From Atrichornis clamosus (lineage: Eukaryota > Chordata > Aves > Passeriformes > Menuridae), in the NCBI GenBank assembly GCA_013400975.1, contig WBMZ01014034.1, forward strand, positions 1 through 64,000: 64,000 nt of DNA. Reading direction: 5' to 3'. Position 1 is the first letter of the stretch. Each line of letters opens with the position of its first letter. Positions 49,689 through 61,442 of the stretch are shown in pieces. Position numbers and translations under genes: made by a program. A model generated the notes under the pieces. It searched no databases. It was not told the origin of the DNA and saw nothing but the letters and a program-made list of their open reading frames with translations.

Positions 49689-52600
49689 TTGTGATGAGTA
49701 ACTCAGTGGTTTTGCTTAGTATCACAAAAAATTAAAATAGAAAATATGTTATGAAGAGTTCAGGTGATAGTACAATCATCAGGAGCCATATGCCACGCAA
49801 GAATGGCAAAATCTATTTGTTCCAGCCAACTACAGAGATCATGTAGCATATTCCTTATCATTATTTAATAGGAGGTAATTATTAAGTATTTGGATACAAA
49901 GAAATATATTCTGCAGCTAGTCATGGCACATGAAAGCTTGCCACTTGCATAGCGAAACAACCTTAGGATATATAATAGTACTCATGAATTACTTATTAAT
50001 TCTGCTCTCTTCTGTGTCTTCTGCTTTCCAATTTAAGTGGTTTTGGCCTTATTGTGCTACATAGTGGGACTTAAAGGTCGTTTTACAACCTGTTGATCCC
50101 CTGGTTTTCACTAAACTACTCCTGGTATTGTGTCTTCATGTAACAATTGGGTTAAGAAAGGATGATATAGCTTAATGACCTAGAATAGGGATGTGATTCT
50201 TCAAATGCAAAATAGAGAAGAAAAGTTTGATGTAAGTTAATGAAAAATTGAGGAGATAAAATAAAGAGATACAAATAAAGGCAACAAGGAAAGGTAGGGC
50301 AGTGCGTAAATGGCAAATAGACAAATCAATAATTAATGACAATAAAGAAATGACTACCTGAAAAGTGCTAGGCCTAGCTTTTATTCTGTGAAGAATATTC
50401 TCATTGGCCATTGCAAATTAAAAAAAAGAGTTCTTGGATGCTTTTGTCCTTCGTAATCTTCAGCATTCCATTTCCTCCCTTAGAAAGAATTCGTCAATAC
50501 TCAGACAAATAGCCTGAACAGTACAAATATTGAAGTTTTTCCTTCTAAGTATAAAAGAACTTTAAAACTGTCTAGATACATTTTTTTGATGTATTGCTGT
50601 TGATTTGAATTTTTTTTTATTTAATCTCCAACAATTGTCCTCTTGATTTTAAATTACATAAAGCAACCTCCAAAAAGAAACAACCCTGTATTTCAGTCCC
50701 TGTAAATTGCACTATACAGTTAATAATACATCCAGCGTATTATTTTTGGAGAATAGAGAGCCAGTTAAATATTTTTCGTGAGCTGTGTTGGGATTTAGCC
50801 ACCTACCTTCCATTCACATTAATGGGACTCATGCAGAAAAATTGCCCTCAACAACAGAAGTTTTCACCCTTTGGTCTCAAGCCAGGCCTTCATTTACAAC
50901 CCAGAGAACCAAACACACCCTGCAGTTATGAAAGATGTATATCTGGGCATTCAGTATAAAGAGGTAAATATCAAAATAAGGTTATTTGGTAGGAACTGGG
51001 AAAAAAATGTTATTTCATAAATGGCAGACAGGACAGATGGAACTAAAAGCCATGCAGCTGAGAGAAGGATCAAAGAAGAACAACTATTTCCTTGATGCAG
51101 GGAAGAGAAGGCAACAACAAAGTGTGCAGTACAGCCTGTGCTTCTGACACAGCTGGGTCAACCAGCAGCTTAGAGAGACTTCTGAGCAGGGTAAAAGGGG
51201 CTAGAGTCAGGCAGAGGGAAATGCATCAATATTCTGAAAAGATAGAAAAATACTACGTGGTTTTAAAGTTCCTTCCCTGTGAAGTTGCCAACTCTTAGTC
51301 TTTCTCTATGATTATGAAACATATTAAATTGTTTTAATATTAAGGTGCTGGAACTAGTCAGTCTGATGTTTATTTTCTAAAGGAAAAAAAGGGGAAATAA
51401 ACTAGTGAAAAAACTTTTGAGGAAAACAAACCCTTAGGCTAGAAAACTAGATTGTTTGCATGTATTTGGGGGGGTGGAGTGAAATTGGAACAGAGAGACA
51501 GAGAGAACATGAGAGAGATACAGATATATTTTAAGTCAGCCCTATGACTTTTATATCCTGAGATTTTCAATTCTAGAGTTGCACTTTTGTTACAGAGTCT
51601 TATTGTTTTCAGTCTTATGCTTTTATTAAAAAAAAAGGGGAAAAAAAAGAAAAGAAAAAGATATTATAAATGATATTAGAGAACCAAGCAGGCTGTCAAA
51701 TTCCTGGATTTGTCAGACATTCAGTTCCTGTCCAGGACACATAACCCAGGACTCAGGTCTAGCCCAGATGTCACAATGCACTTGTGTTTGCCTTCCATGT
51801 GCTGTGAGTCAGCCTCTCTAAGGCCCCATGGTGAAATTCAGTATCCTTTCACCCACTGCCTGTCTGATGATCATTCCACATGGGAAGGGCTGTGAACCTG
51901 GGATCTACCAGGTTCTTAAATGTGTATTACCAGGAAACAGCAAGATGGTGGCTTTAGACTCCAAGATTAAATATGTTTAGAAATGGTCCCTAGAGAACTG
52001 TTTCCTCAAGATATATGTTTTAGCCAGTGTTTCACAGCTACGTGTTTTTGGAGGGAAAGAGGATTTTTAAAATAGATTGTTTATGGGTTTTCTTTTTCCT
52101 CAACCCAATGCTATTCAAAAGATAAATTAAAGCTTGAGTGTAGTTACTCTATCCTATTCCAGAATATCTTTTTATTTTTATTTAATCTATTTAGCTTGGT
52201 GGATAGGTAAATGATTGTAACATGAACCCCTTTCTCATTGATGAATGTGTCTAGAAGAATACAGGAAGAGAGGACAAGAGGAATGGATATTAAAGTAAGC
52301 AATATATTTCAATGTCCCTCTTGCTGTTCCATTAACAATACCCATCTTACATTTCACAGCCATTCTTTTTTTCTCCCATTTCCTCTCCCCTCTCGAGCAT
52401 CATTTCTAGAAAAAGTATATCCTTAATATCTTCTGTAGATTTTGACTTGGCAATTTATTTTTTGCTACAAACAAAATTTTTTTTCTGTGTATTTCTGAAG
52501 TTTTAGTTGTATTTTACTGTCTGTGGGCTTGAAGAACAAATTATATATTCATTGATAGCAATGCATTCTGCAGCTTACAGTTTGCTTCCTTCTGTCAGTG

Positions 52601-55600
52601 CTCCTTTCAAATAACTCAAGGATTATTCAGGTAAAATAATAATTATCTCCCAAGAATTTAAATAAAAATAATCTGTACTGACTGTCACTGATTTATCACA
52701 ATGTTGGATAACAGGGTAAGTTCAAATGAACATTTTTAGTTTCTTTCTGTCTTGGTAATTTGCAGCTAAGATTACTTTTCTGTGATTTTCATCTCCCATG
52801 GCTCAAGAGTACTGACATTTCTCTCTGCCTCCTGTGTTACCACCCAAGACTTATCCATGTACTTCTTATGCTAGAATTAATATAATAGGAATACAAATTG
52901 AACAACAAGACTGTTCAAGAACATTTAGTATTTGGACAAAAAGCACTTTTCACATATTCCCATTGTTGCTGAAAGAACAGGAAGAATTTCCACTGAATCA
53001 ATAGCAGTTGGAGCAGATTCAAGTGTGGTTTTAGCAGAATGGTGAGGGAAAAGTGCCCTAGTGATTCTTCCCCACAGCTTGCATTATACAGGAGCCCCCT
53101 CTTGCAAAGAGTGGTGAAGTATCATGGATAAGAGGGAATATTTCACAACAGCTCTGCTTTCAGGTTCTGTATACATAGGTGCATCACTACCTGTGGGTGA
53201 GCTTGGAAAATCCAAAACCCACAAATTTCTACTCACTCACTCTATTTCAGATACTGTGCAGTTTTGTGGGTGTTTGTACCAAAGTGGTGTGAGACCTTGT
53301 TAACAATGAAGTGTCTGTATGCTAGGATTTGTAATGAGACTGAAATCCAAATTACACACTGATATTATTTGATTGGTCTCTGCTACTGTGTCCTAGGCTG
53401 GTGTCATATGTCAGTTTGCTCTTATGGAAATTACCTCAGACCAGTGATAATTCTAAATGTCTGCTCATCTGTTCAACTGAAGTGGGAATTTTTTTGTTCC
53501 CAAAAATCAAGAATGTGTAGAGGAAGAAGAGCAAACCAAGTCTGCTTAACACCTCTCACTAACACTGAATCTGGTGCTGTGTGGGTGACAGTCAGTGTAA
53601 GTCATTTGAAAAGAGGAGCTTCAAAGCAGGTTTTAATAAATTCAGTTATCATTTTTCTAACTTTGTTTTATGAATTTTTGCCCAGCTGCAATAGGTAGAA
53701 TATCATCTGGGAATGCCGCAGTACATAATTTTTCACTGATGTTGTAGCAGTGGAAGATGGACCTTGCCCAAAGTTGTGCAAGAGAACTGTGAAAAGTGGC
53801 ACTTGAATATCTCAAAAAACAGTTTTCATCGCTGAATATGGATGCTGAAAATCAATTATATGTAGATTGGCTATGAGAGAGAGACAAGCTGTTCTGTTGA
53901 TTTAGGCATGACCTGTGTGGTGACGCTTCATCTCCCACTGAACTAAATACTCTTTCAAATGACATATTAATGGGAGGACATCCAAAATACTTGCTAGGCA
54001 AATGAATGTGTAATAGCCAGATGGTTTATTTGGTTTTTCAGTAAACCTCAGAGGATCAGAAAGGGGCTTTATTTAGTAAGTTATAGCATGCCGTTACCTG
54101 TGTTAAAGTGTCTTGAAATACAGTAGGTTATAATTGCAGATATGTTCTGTTCTTTTCTTATTTTGCCACATTTGTAAAGCACTGTGGAAAATGTCAGCCA
54201 ACTTTTCATGGCTTGGTAGGAGCACAGGTGGGGAATGTTTAAGAAATAGGGTTGTAAAAGAGATGGTGAAACAAATTACCCAATAATCCTTTCTGCTATT
54301 CTGAGGACTATTCAAATCTTTCATCCTACATCAAATTCTTTCTATTCAAAATTTAGCATAAAGAGCATAACACACATCTCAAAAGGTGAAATAAAACTTA
54401 TCTTGCGAACCTGCCTACATAACTCTATTTAATACGTGAAATGTATTTTGGGATATCTTCTCTTTACCTGAACATATTGTGCTGAGACAGAAGCTTCTCA
54501 TACAATACTATACAGCTTTAAGCTCTGTACATGCCTGGTCAAATGTCCTCATCATATGCTCACTCTCTGCAGCTGGGAGAGTGAGCCACAGGTGTTACAC
54601 TTAAATAAAGGCTGGCTTTTCTCCACCTGGTTCCCTAATATACAGATTGGGATTTTTTTCCCTCCATGAGCAGGAATGGGTCCCTTTGATGCTACCTTAT
54701 GTTCTGCATGGAGGAGAAAAGGAAATTGAGTTTCACTGAATGTTGGATGTGGTCTCAAACACGTTTCTGTTGGGGAAAATTGAACTGTTTCTGAAGCATT
54801 TCAGAATTTTGCCTCAGAAATTTCACTGTTGCAGACCAAGAGTGCTGTTGCTGTGTGTTCCCCTGGCAGCAATAGTGGACCAAAATGATTCCTGTCTCTG
54901 GTACAGTTAGGAAATCAGCAAAACACTTAAAATCCAAATGTGTCACTTGAGCAAAATTATGTAGTTTAAATTCTCTAGAACTCAGGAAAACGTCTCCAAG
55001 GCTGCTTGTCATCAGATATGTCCCAGCTGTTACAATTTTTTTTGGAAAACTTTCCCTCAGACACCTGAAATTCTAACACTGGGAATGCACAGCAGGATCC
55101 CATATTTACTATGCTTGCTTACAACCATTCATACACCTAGGGTCTCTCTAGAGTCCAGTCTGTTGAATGAGTTAGCTGTTTTGTATTGAATTTTATTAAA
55201 ACTTTTGCTGTGATGCAAGGGCATGACAGCAAGAGTACACTGAAGTCATTCAATTTCACAATGACAGAGAACTGGATAGTCTATGGAGAAGGCAGATCAT
55301 AGGATTTTCCTCCTACTAACTTGTAAATCCCAGACAGTGCAGTGTAAGTCTTGGCTTCTTTCCTTTTGGTTTCATGTACATGACTTAGCTCTTACAGACA
55401 GACTCCTTGCCAGATATCAGGATATTCTTGGAACACAGGAGCTGTCTGCTTGCTTTCCCACAGTCTGTGGATAGCCTAATCCTTAGCTCCTATAATTGAT
55501 GGCCAAATCCTTTAATAGCTGACTAGGCAGAGGAAGAGGTAGAGGTCTGTACTCAGAAATGTGCTCAGGTTCTGCTACTGAGTCTGACAGAATGCCAAGT

Positions 55601-55619
55601 GCAGCTCTGAGGTACCTTC
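49689..55619. other. Long unassigned stretch
   Basis: No exon seen over 5.9 kb. An A-rich run lies at 51628-51660. Short 'cattaatgggactcatgcag' (50816) and 'tttccactgaatcaatagca' (52988) stretches resemble the ancient amniote repeat motif noted near 14030. Frames of up to 109 codons (plus, 53369-53698) have no recognisable domain. Confidence 0.45.
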
Positions 55620-55910
55620 ACAGAATCACAGAATGGGTCAGGTTGGAAAGGACTATGATGGGTCATCTTGTCCAACCTCCCTGCTCAAGCAGTGTCATCC
55701 CAGAGCACAAGGCACAGAATTGTATCCAGACAGTTCTGGAATATCTCCAGTGAGGGGTTCTCAATACCCTCTCTGTACAATCTGTTCCAGTCGCAGTCAT
55801 CCACACAGTAAAGTTCTTCCTCATGTTGAAGTGGAACTTCCTGTGCATCAGTTTCTGCTCATTGCTTCTCATTTGTCCTTACTAGCAGAGCCGGTGGGTT
55901 GGCTCTGATA
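55620..55910 (-). mobile_element. CR1 LINE 3' end of a different subfamily
   Basis: The reverse complement of a CR1 terminus whose tail is 'cacagaatcacagaatgggt' rather than 'catagaatca'. Then come 'caggttggaaaggac', 'cctccctgctcaagcagtgt', 'ggaatatctccagtgagggg', 'ttcctcatgttgaagtggaa' and 'cttcctgtgcatcagtttct'. The 'ctgctcaagcag' and 'atgttgaagtggaacttcct' blocks mark a separate avian CR1 subfamily from those at 17245, 41528 and 60701. About 290 bp remain. Confidence 0.92.
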
Positions 55911-58404
55911 TCCATGCGTGTGATAACTCTCCTGGTGGTGGACCACATCTGGAGGGGCTAACTCTCCTCCTTGGTGTCCACAGAGATATCTGGAAGTTTC
56001 AGCTAACATCAGCACTTCTTTACCTGTCTCTGGGCACCTGACTTCAAGCTGAGAATGTGCTGAGCCTCACTGTGCAGACCCTCTGTTAAATGTGTGCTGA
56101 GTGGCAGGAGACCACCCATCATTAGTTATGTCTTATGAAGTCACTTCTGGTGCTCCAATCTGTAATCAATGTTGTCTGGAACGTCAGTTGCATGTGAAAG
56201 CATCTTTGAGAACCAGGGCATAAAAATGCCTACCAATCCTTGAATTTTGCAGGAAGTCTTTCCACAATTTTTCACTTACCACTCACTCAGTTTTGCTGTG
56301 AGTGATGTCTCTACATGAAATGTGAGCCACAGCTATAAGCCAGATGTCACTAAAAAAGTGGATTACCCCTGCGTCAGCATCCCTTATTGTGATTCCATTT
56401 TCGTACATGATGGACACTGCTGTTCAACAAGCAGCACTGTCACTGGCCAGCATTTGATTTAAAAAAACAATTTGAGGCCATAAACTGGAAAGGTGCTTGG
56501 TCAAACGATTGGTGGGTAGATGAAACTAGTAATGCAAACATGCTGTAAGCTGGGAGTAACACTGGGAAAGCAGATTTATGTTTGAAGTTAATGGTTTTGA
56601 TTTGCATGGCTACATAAAGAAGGCTGTTTCTGAAAGAAATAGAGATTAAAGGTGCCGAGAGAAATTAAAAGCATTTTTAAAAGAAAAGGGACTGTTTTTG
56701 TGTGTGTGATCATTTTTACTAGTTTAATCTGGCAATGAGAAGTAAAGTATTTGGCTTGTTGGCATTTGATCACAAAACTGATTTTAAGGATTCAGGGGTA
56801 AAATCTCACATGAATGAGTGCAGCTTGTGCTTAAATGGGGAGTTGCTTTTCCAATTGTTTTAACAGGCAATATGTAATATCAGTGCTAGTCTCCAGAGGT
56901 CAATAGTTTGCTGTAGTTATCAGGAGAAAATAGGCTTCATGGTGAGTAGAGAAAACACAATTTTTTTAATATCCACCATACCATTTAATGTTTGACTCAA
57001 GATTCTGTATACATGTGTGTACATACATGTGCACACACACATTGATGCATTAAAAAAAAATTAATAATATCCTTCAAACAGAAACATTTCCTGCATGCAT
57101 ATTCCTGCATGTATTTTCCTCCAGTATATTTAGGAAAGATACAAAAGAGAAAAAAGGGTTTCATCAAAATAAATGAAGTTAATTGTAGGATCTTTCCGTT
57201 CACACCAACAACGCTGCATGTTATATGGCAAAAATACCACCAGCGTGAGAAATTGTGTCAGTTCCTGACATCCCTCAAACCTGTGACAAATCTTGCTTTG
57301 GCTTGCATGAAGCAAAAATTGCATCCATTATGTTTTTCACATGGCAAAGTACAGCTGCAGCAAAATAAGCCTTCAGAGCCCTAGTCCCTCTCCTTTTGAT
57401 TATCATTACTTTGCTTTACTGTAGCAAAATCTTTATACAATATGTTACCCTTCATCTAAAAAGAAAAATGTTGTATGTGTTTCTTTAGAATAAATGCTTT
57501 CTTGCAAAAAATGATCAACAGAGAGTTTTCCCTGAAATCTATCCCAGTATTAAGTAGAAGGTGTTTTAGAACATTGAGTAATGCTATTTTCAGGATTTTT
57601 TATGGACAGATTCTATTCTTAATAAATCCAATCAAAATCTGTGCAATGACAGTATTTTTTTTTTCTTATATTGATACTAAGTCTTTCAAACACAATAGTT
57701 ACAAATACAAGTCTGTTCTGTGACCTCCCTTGCTGTTTTGGCAAAATGTACTATAGAGGCAAATTTCAGAAGCCAGTCTTTAGTAGATGGAGAATTTTAT
57801 TGTTTGGAAAATATAATATGATCAATACTGTTAAAAACTGTGTGTCTGAATTGAATACTCAGCATAATTGGAAAACTACAGATTTCTCGGAGAAAGCTGG
57901 TCCCACGGCTTCCAGCCCTCCACACCACACCTGATGCAATTGGAAACTGTGGTCAAATACTTGAAATTCTCAGCTGGTTTAACTAGAAGTAATGACCCTG
58001 ACTTCAACAGATAGCTTGCACAAAGGAGAATTTCATCTGTTAACTTTTTGAAAGCAACCATTTTATTTGTTCTTGAGCTCTGAGCATTTACGTTCCAGCT
58101 GGTCTCAAAAATCACATAACTGGAAGTTGTAAAGACATGCTGGGGGAGGGGAGGGAAGTGGCAGGCAACTTGGCAGAAAAAGAGACTTTTGAAACTTGAA
58201 GCAGAAACTATGGCAACCTGAATTACTTGCTGGAGGAAGTATGCAGCAGGTTTTGCCAGTGGCACCTGGAGAACCAGGGTGTCACCTCAGCAGTGATGCC
58301 TTGCAGTTGGAGAAACGATTCTCCCCCAGCTTTAACACGTGTGAGATGGCAATGCAGACAGCATCCACACACGTGCTCTTTGGAGCAGCCCAGTAAAACA
58401 ATGA
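55911..58404. other. Unassigned sequence
   Basis: No exon seen. The first 200 bases after the CR1 (55911-56110) are GC-richer and may be a decayed continuation of it or another repeat. A short alternating (CA/TG) region lies at 57008-57041. Confidence 0.45.
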
Positions 58405-58780
58405 CAGGGACAAACTGGAGCAAGTCCAGTGTAGGACACTGTCAGCCAGAAACCTGGAATATGAGGGGTGTCCAAGGGAGGTGTGTGTGCTCAGAGGAGA
58501 AGGCTCTGCAGCATCTTCAGAGATGCATGGCAATACGGAGAAGTCCAAAAGCTGGAATACAGGACTTCAGATTAAATATCAGGAATGTGGGGGTTTTGTT
58601 TTTCTTTTTGTTTTTTACCAGGGGGGCTGTCAAAGCCTGGAAAAGAGGTTGTTGATACTCTCTAGAGATATTAAAAACTCAACTGGACAAAGTTGCAGTC
58701 AGATCTGATGTGGCTTTGCCTTCAGCAAAGATGACCTCCAGAGGTTCCTCCCAACCTGAATAATTCTGTGTTTCTGTGAC
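58405..58780 (+). mobile_element. CR1 LINE 3' part, forward, with T-rich interruption
   Basis: Forward CR1 blocks: 'aaactggagcaagtccagtg' at 58412, 'tcagaggagaaggctctgca' at 58490, 'ttcagattaaatatcaggaa' at 58566, 'tggctttgccttcagcaaag' at 58710, 'atgacctccagaggttcctc' at 58731 and the tail 'taattctgtgtttctgtgac' ending at 58780. A T-rich stretch at 58593-58617 interrupts it. The 142-codon frame at 58227-58655 runs partly through this element and is not a gene. Confidence 0.9.
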
Positions 58781-59130
58781 ACTGCTCAGTTTACTTAAAT
58801 TATTCTCTTGATTTTCAAAGGGAAGTGACAGTTTCAGAAATAGATCCAGCTGTTGATTATATGCTTCAGGGGGCAACGTTAATGGAGGAGCTGCAGCCCT
58901 TTTAGCCCCCTGGTAAACTCAGGCCTCTGTTTTTATTATTTTCTACCTTCAGCTATTGTGGAGCGTTGCTGAGCTCATAAAGCAGCTGCTGTGAATGGTG
59001 TGAAAAGTAATTGCTGCATATACTTCATACAGCTTGTAAAATGATTTGGAAATTACTCTAGAGAAGTGAGCTGCTATGTTTTTATCACTATAGGAAACCT
59101 CAAGATGGCAGATCACTAGATAAGCTATAT

Positions 59131-59170
59131 GTATATACATATATAAATATGTATATACATATATAAATAT
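59131..59170. repeat. Perfect 20-base tandem duplication, TA-rich
   Basis: The unit gtatatacatatataaatat occurs twice, head to tail, without a mismatch. The unit is itself partly palindromic. Confidence 0.95.
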
Positions 59171-59260
59171 ACATATGGATCCCAACTGTTAAGATAATTC
59201 ATGCTATCTTAGAATCTGGCCTTAAAATTTGTCCACAGCCAATTTTTTTCCAGAAATAAA

Positions 59261-59308
59261 GCAAGTGCTACAATGATAGCCTGAATAAGCAAGGGCTACA
59301 ATGATAGC
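59261..59308. repeat. 20-base near-perfect direct repeat, 28-base offset
   Basis: gcaagtgctacaatgatagc at 59261-59280 recurs at 59289-59308 with one change (T to G at the sixth base). It looks like a local tandem duplication. Confidence 0.9.
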
Positions 59309-60700
59309 TAGGGGACACACCCAGCTGTTAAAATGGGTGTGAGGGAAAATGGAACAAGAACTTCAAAGAGAAATCTGTAAGTATCAAGAAAACACAATCA
59401 CCTCAAGGCATCCACTGAAATCCTAAAGTATGAACAGGTACAAAAAAGAAGTGTGGTGATAAAGGAAATCTACAGGAGGAAGGATGCCTGTTCATGTACA
59501 AATGACCTAAGAGGGAGCCTCAGCCCTCCTAAATTCAGACTTGACACATGGGTTTGATTAATTTCTTCCAAGATCAGAGTACAAGTCCTTTAGGCATCCT
59601 GCTTGCATTAGCTTCTATTTCTTTTCTCTACTTTTTAGAAAAGAATATCCATGTATCTCACAGGGTAGGCCTAGACTTTTATTAATTAAACTTTCAAGAC
59701 CTTTGAAGATGGAAAAAGAAAGTATTATTATTAAGGATTATTTAAACTATTTTTTTGTGAGATTGAAATACAGTCCAGCTGAGAACTACCTGCCAAAGCC
59801 TTTGTAAAAATAGACAGCCGGTGGGTTCTCAGCCAGTCTGATGTTGAATTAAAATTATACTTCACAACAGTAAATTCAGTGTTGATAAATCCATGTGGAT
59901 TAAGTGTAGGAAGCTGAAAAAATAAACACTTATTTTTCTTATCCAGATCATTTGTCTTTCCGTTGGGGTCTTGCTTTCAAAAAACCAAAACTGAAATCTG
60001 TATGTGGGGATGTAAACAACTGCATGGGGAAAAATGTCAGTACTTAGCAGCAGTGAAGTTTGTCCAAGGATTACCACAGTGCATAAAACCAACTTCCCTT
60101 TCAAAAGCTGGGTGTACTATTTTGGGAATGTGACCCCTTTTCATGAATAAATGACGTGGTGACATTTACAGATAAAGCAAGATTTAACTGCTATGAAAGG
60201 AGATGACAAATGTCAGGATGTCAGTAATGATCTGTGAACATAATGGTCTCTCACCAGAGCACTGAGTAGATATATAATGTAATTGTCGCCTGCTAATGCT
60301 GCTGTGGAAGAAGAAAAGCAAAGCAATGTGAGGAAGATCAAAAACCTCTCTGGAACCAACCTTAGAGCCTGATTGATAGGCATTGGCACAACTTAGCTGA
60401 TAAATTATACTGCTAATGACTTAGAGTTTTTACCTTGTGCATATTGCTATTACACACTGTGAAATTCCTGTATAACTTACAACTGTATTGTGTCAGAGGA
60501 TAAAGTGTTGGCCATCAACACAGTATTCTGACAGTTTCTTTATCCCTGTTGTACTGCTGGGGCTTGGCTCTTGCAAAAGTCTTGCTGGAGCTGAGGGGAT
60601 TTACTGTAGCCAGAGCTGGTTCATGGAGCCTAGGTTGCTGCAGAGCAGAACAAGATTCTGCCTTGGCAGAATCTTGCAGTTCTGTGAATAATCACACAAA

Positions 60701-60990
60701 CATAGAATCATAGAACGGTTTCAGTTGGAAGAGACATTAAAAATAATCTAATTTGAACCCCCTTCATCAGCCAGGGGACCTTCCACTTGACCAGGTTCCT
60801 CAAAACCCCATCCAACCTGACCTTGAACACTTCCAGGGCAACAACCACTCTGGGCAACTTGTTCCAGTGCCTCACCACACTCACAGTACAGAATTTCTCC
60901 CTAGTATCTTATCTAAATCTCTTCTCTTTTAGTTTAAGACTGTTCCCCCTTGTCCTACCATTATCTGCCCATAAAGATCATCTAGATCCC
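60701..60990 (-). mobile_element. CR1 LINE 3' end
   Basis: The reverse complement of the avian CR1 terminus. 'catagaatcatagaacggtt' is followed by 'tcagttggaagagacattaa', 'cttgaccaggttcctcaaaa', 'ccccatccaacctgaccttg', 'gttccagtgcctcaccacac', 'tttagtttaagactgttccc' and 'ccttgtcctaccattatctg'. It belongs to the same broad subfamily as the copy at 17245 and is less worn than that one. Confidence 0.95.
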
Positions 60991-61305
60991 CTTATCCTCT
61001 TTAGGTGTTTTGTCTCTCAGTTTTTCACACCCTGGTAATGCTGGCCCAGCCTTGTGATTGATGTCAAACTCAGCTTGATGACTTCCCTGGGAAACCCAGA
61101 AATATGGTAGCAGAAAAAAAGCTTGGCATTATTTATGCAGTTGTCTTCTGAAGTTGACTCAGGCAGCCGCCTCCCACCCCTGGGCCCCAAAGCGAATCCC
61201 CATTTGTCCCACACATTGAGTATTTTCTCCAGCTGACAGCTAAATTGATTCCTGTTTGCTATTCAAAGTGAGGACAGTGTCTGGAAACCTGAAGGTTTAA
61301 GAATC
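60991..61305. other. Unassigned sequence upstream of CpG-rich patch
   Basis: No exon seen. Positions 61160-61200 are C-rich. This stretch may belong to the same regulatory block as the CpG-rich patch that follows. Confidence 0.4.
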
Positions 61306-61442
61306 CCGAGACCTCAGCTCGGTGTAGCGTGGAGGGCAGGGAGCTCCTTTGCATGAGCTGCGCAGCCTCCTGGCAGCTTCTCAGCTCTCAGCTGAGCAGC
61401 GGGCTTTGCTTTCCTCGTGCTTTGCTCCGACAGTCAGCCGAC
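61306..61442. promoter_or_regulatory. Small CpG-rich patch, candidate promoter or enhancer
   Basis: Eight CpG dinucleotides fall within 137 bases, whereas CpG is scarce in most of the window. The patch holds TTTGCAT (61348-61354), the reverse of the POU-factor half site ATGCAAA, and several CAGCTG-like and GAGCTC-like palindromic cores around 61341-61394. It is not part of any repeat I recognise. An ATG at 61499 leads only to a very short frame, so no first exon can be argued. The regulatory role is inferred from composition alone. Confidence 0.3.

Larger units (their letters stand above)
58781..60700. other. Unassigned sequence with two small tandem duplications
   Basis: No exon seen. Two local duplications (59131-59170 and 59261-59308) are listed separately. 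The rest is AT-rich without a recognisable repeat. Confidence 0.5.

Noticed and set aside
58227..58655. 142-codon plus-strand open frame
   Set aside because: About half lies in a decayed CR1 and includes the translated T-rich interruption; no domain is recognisable.
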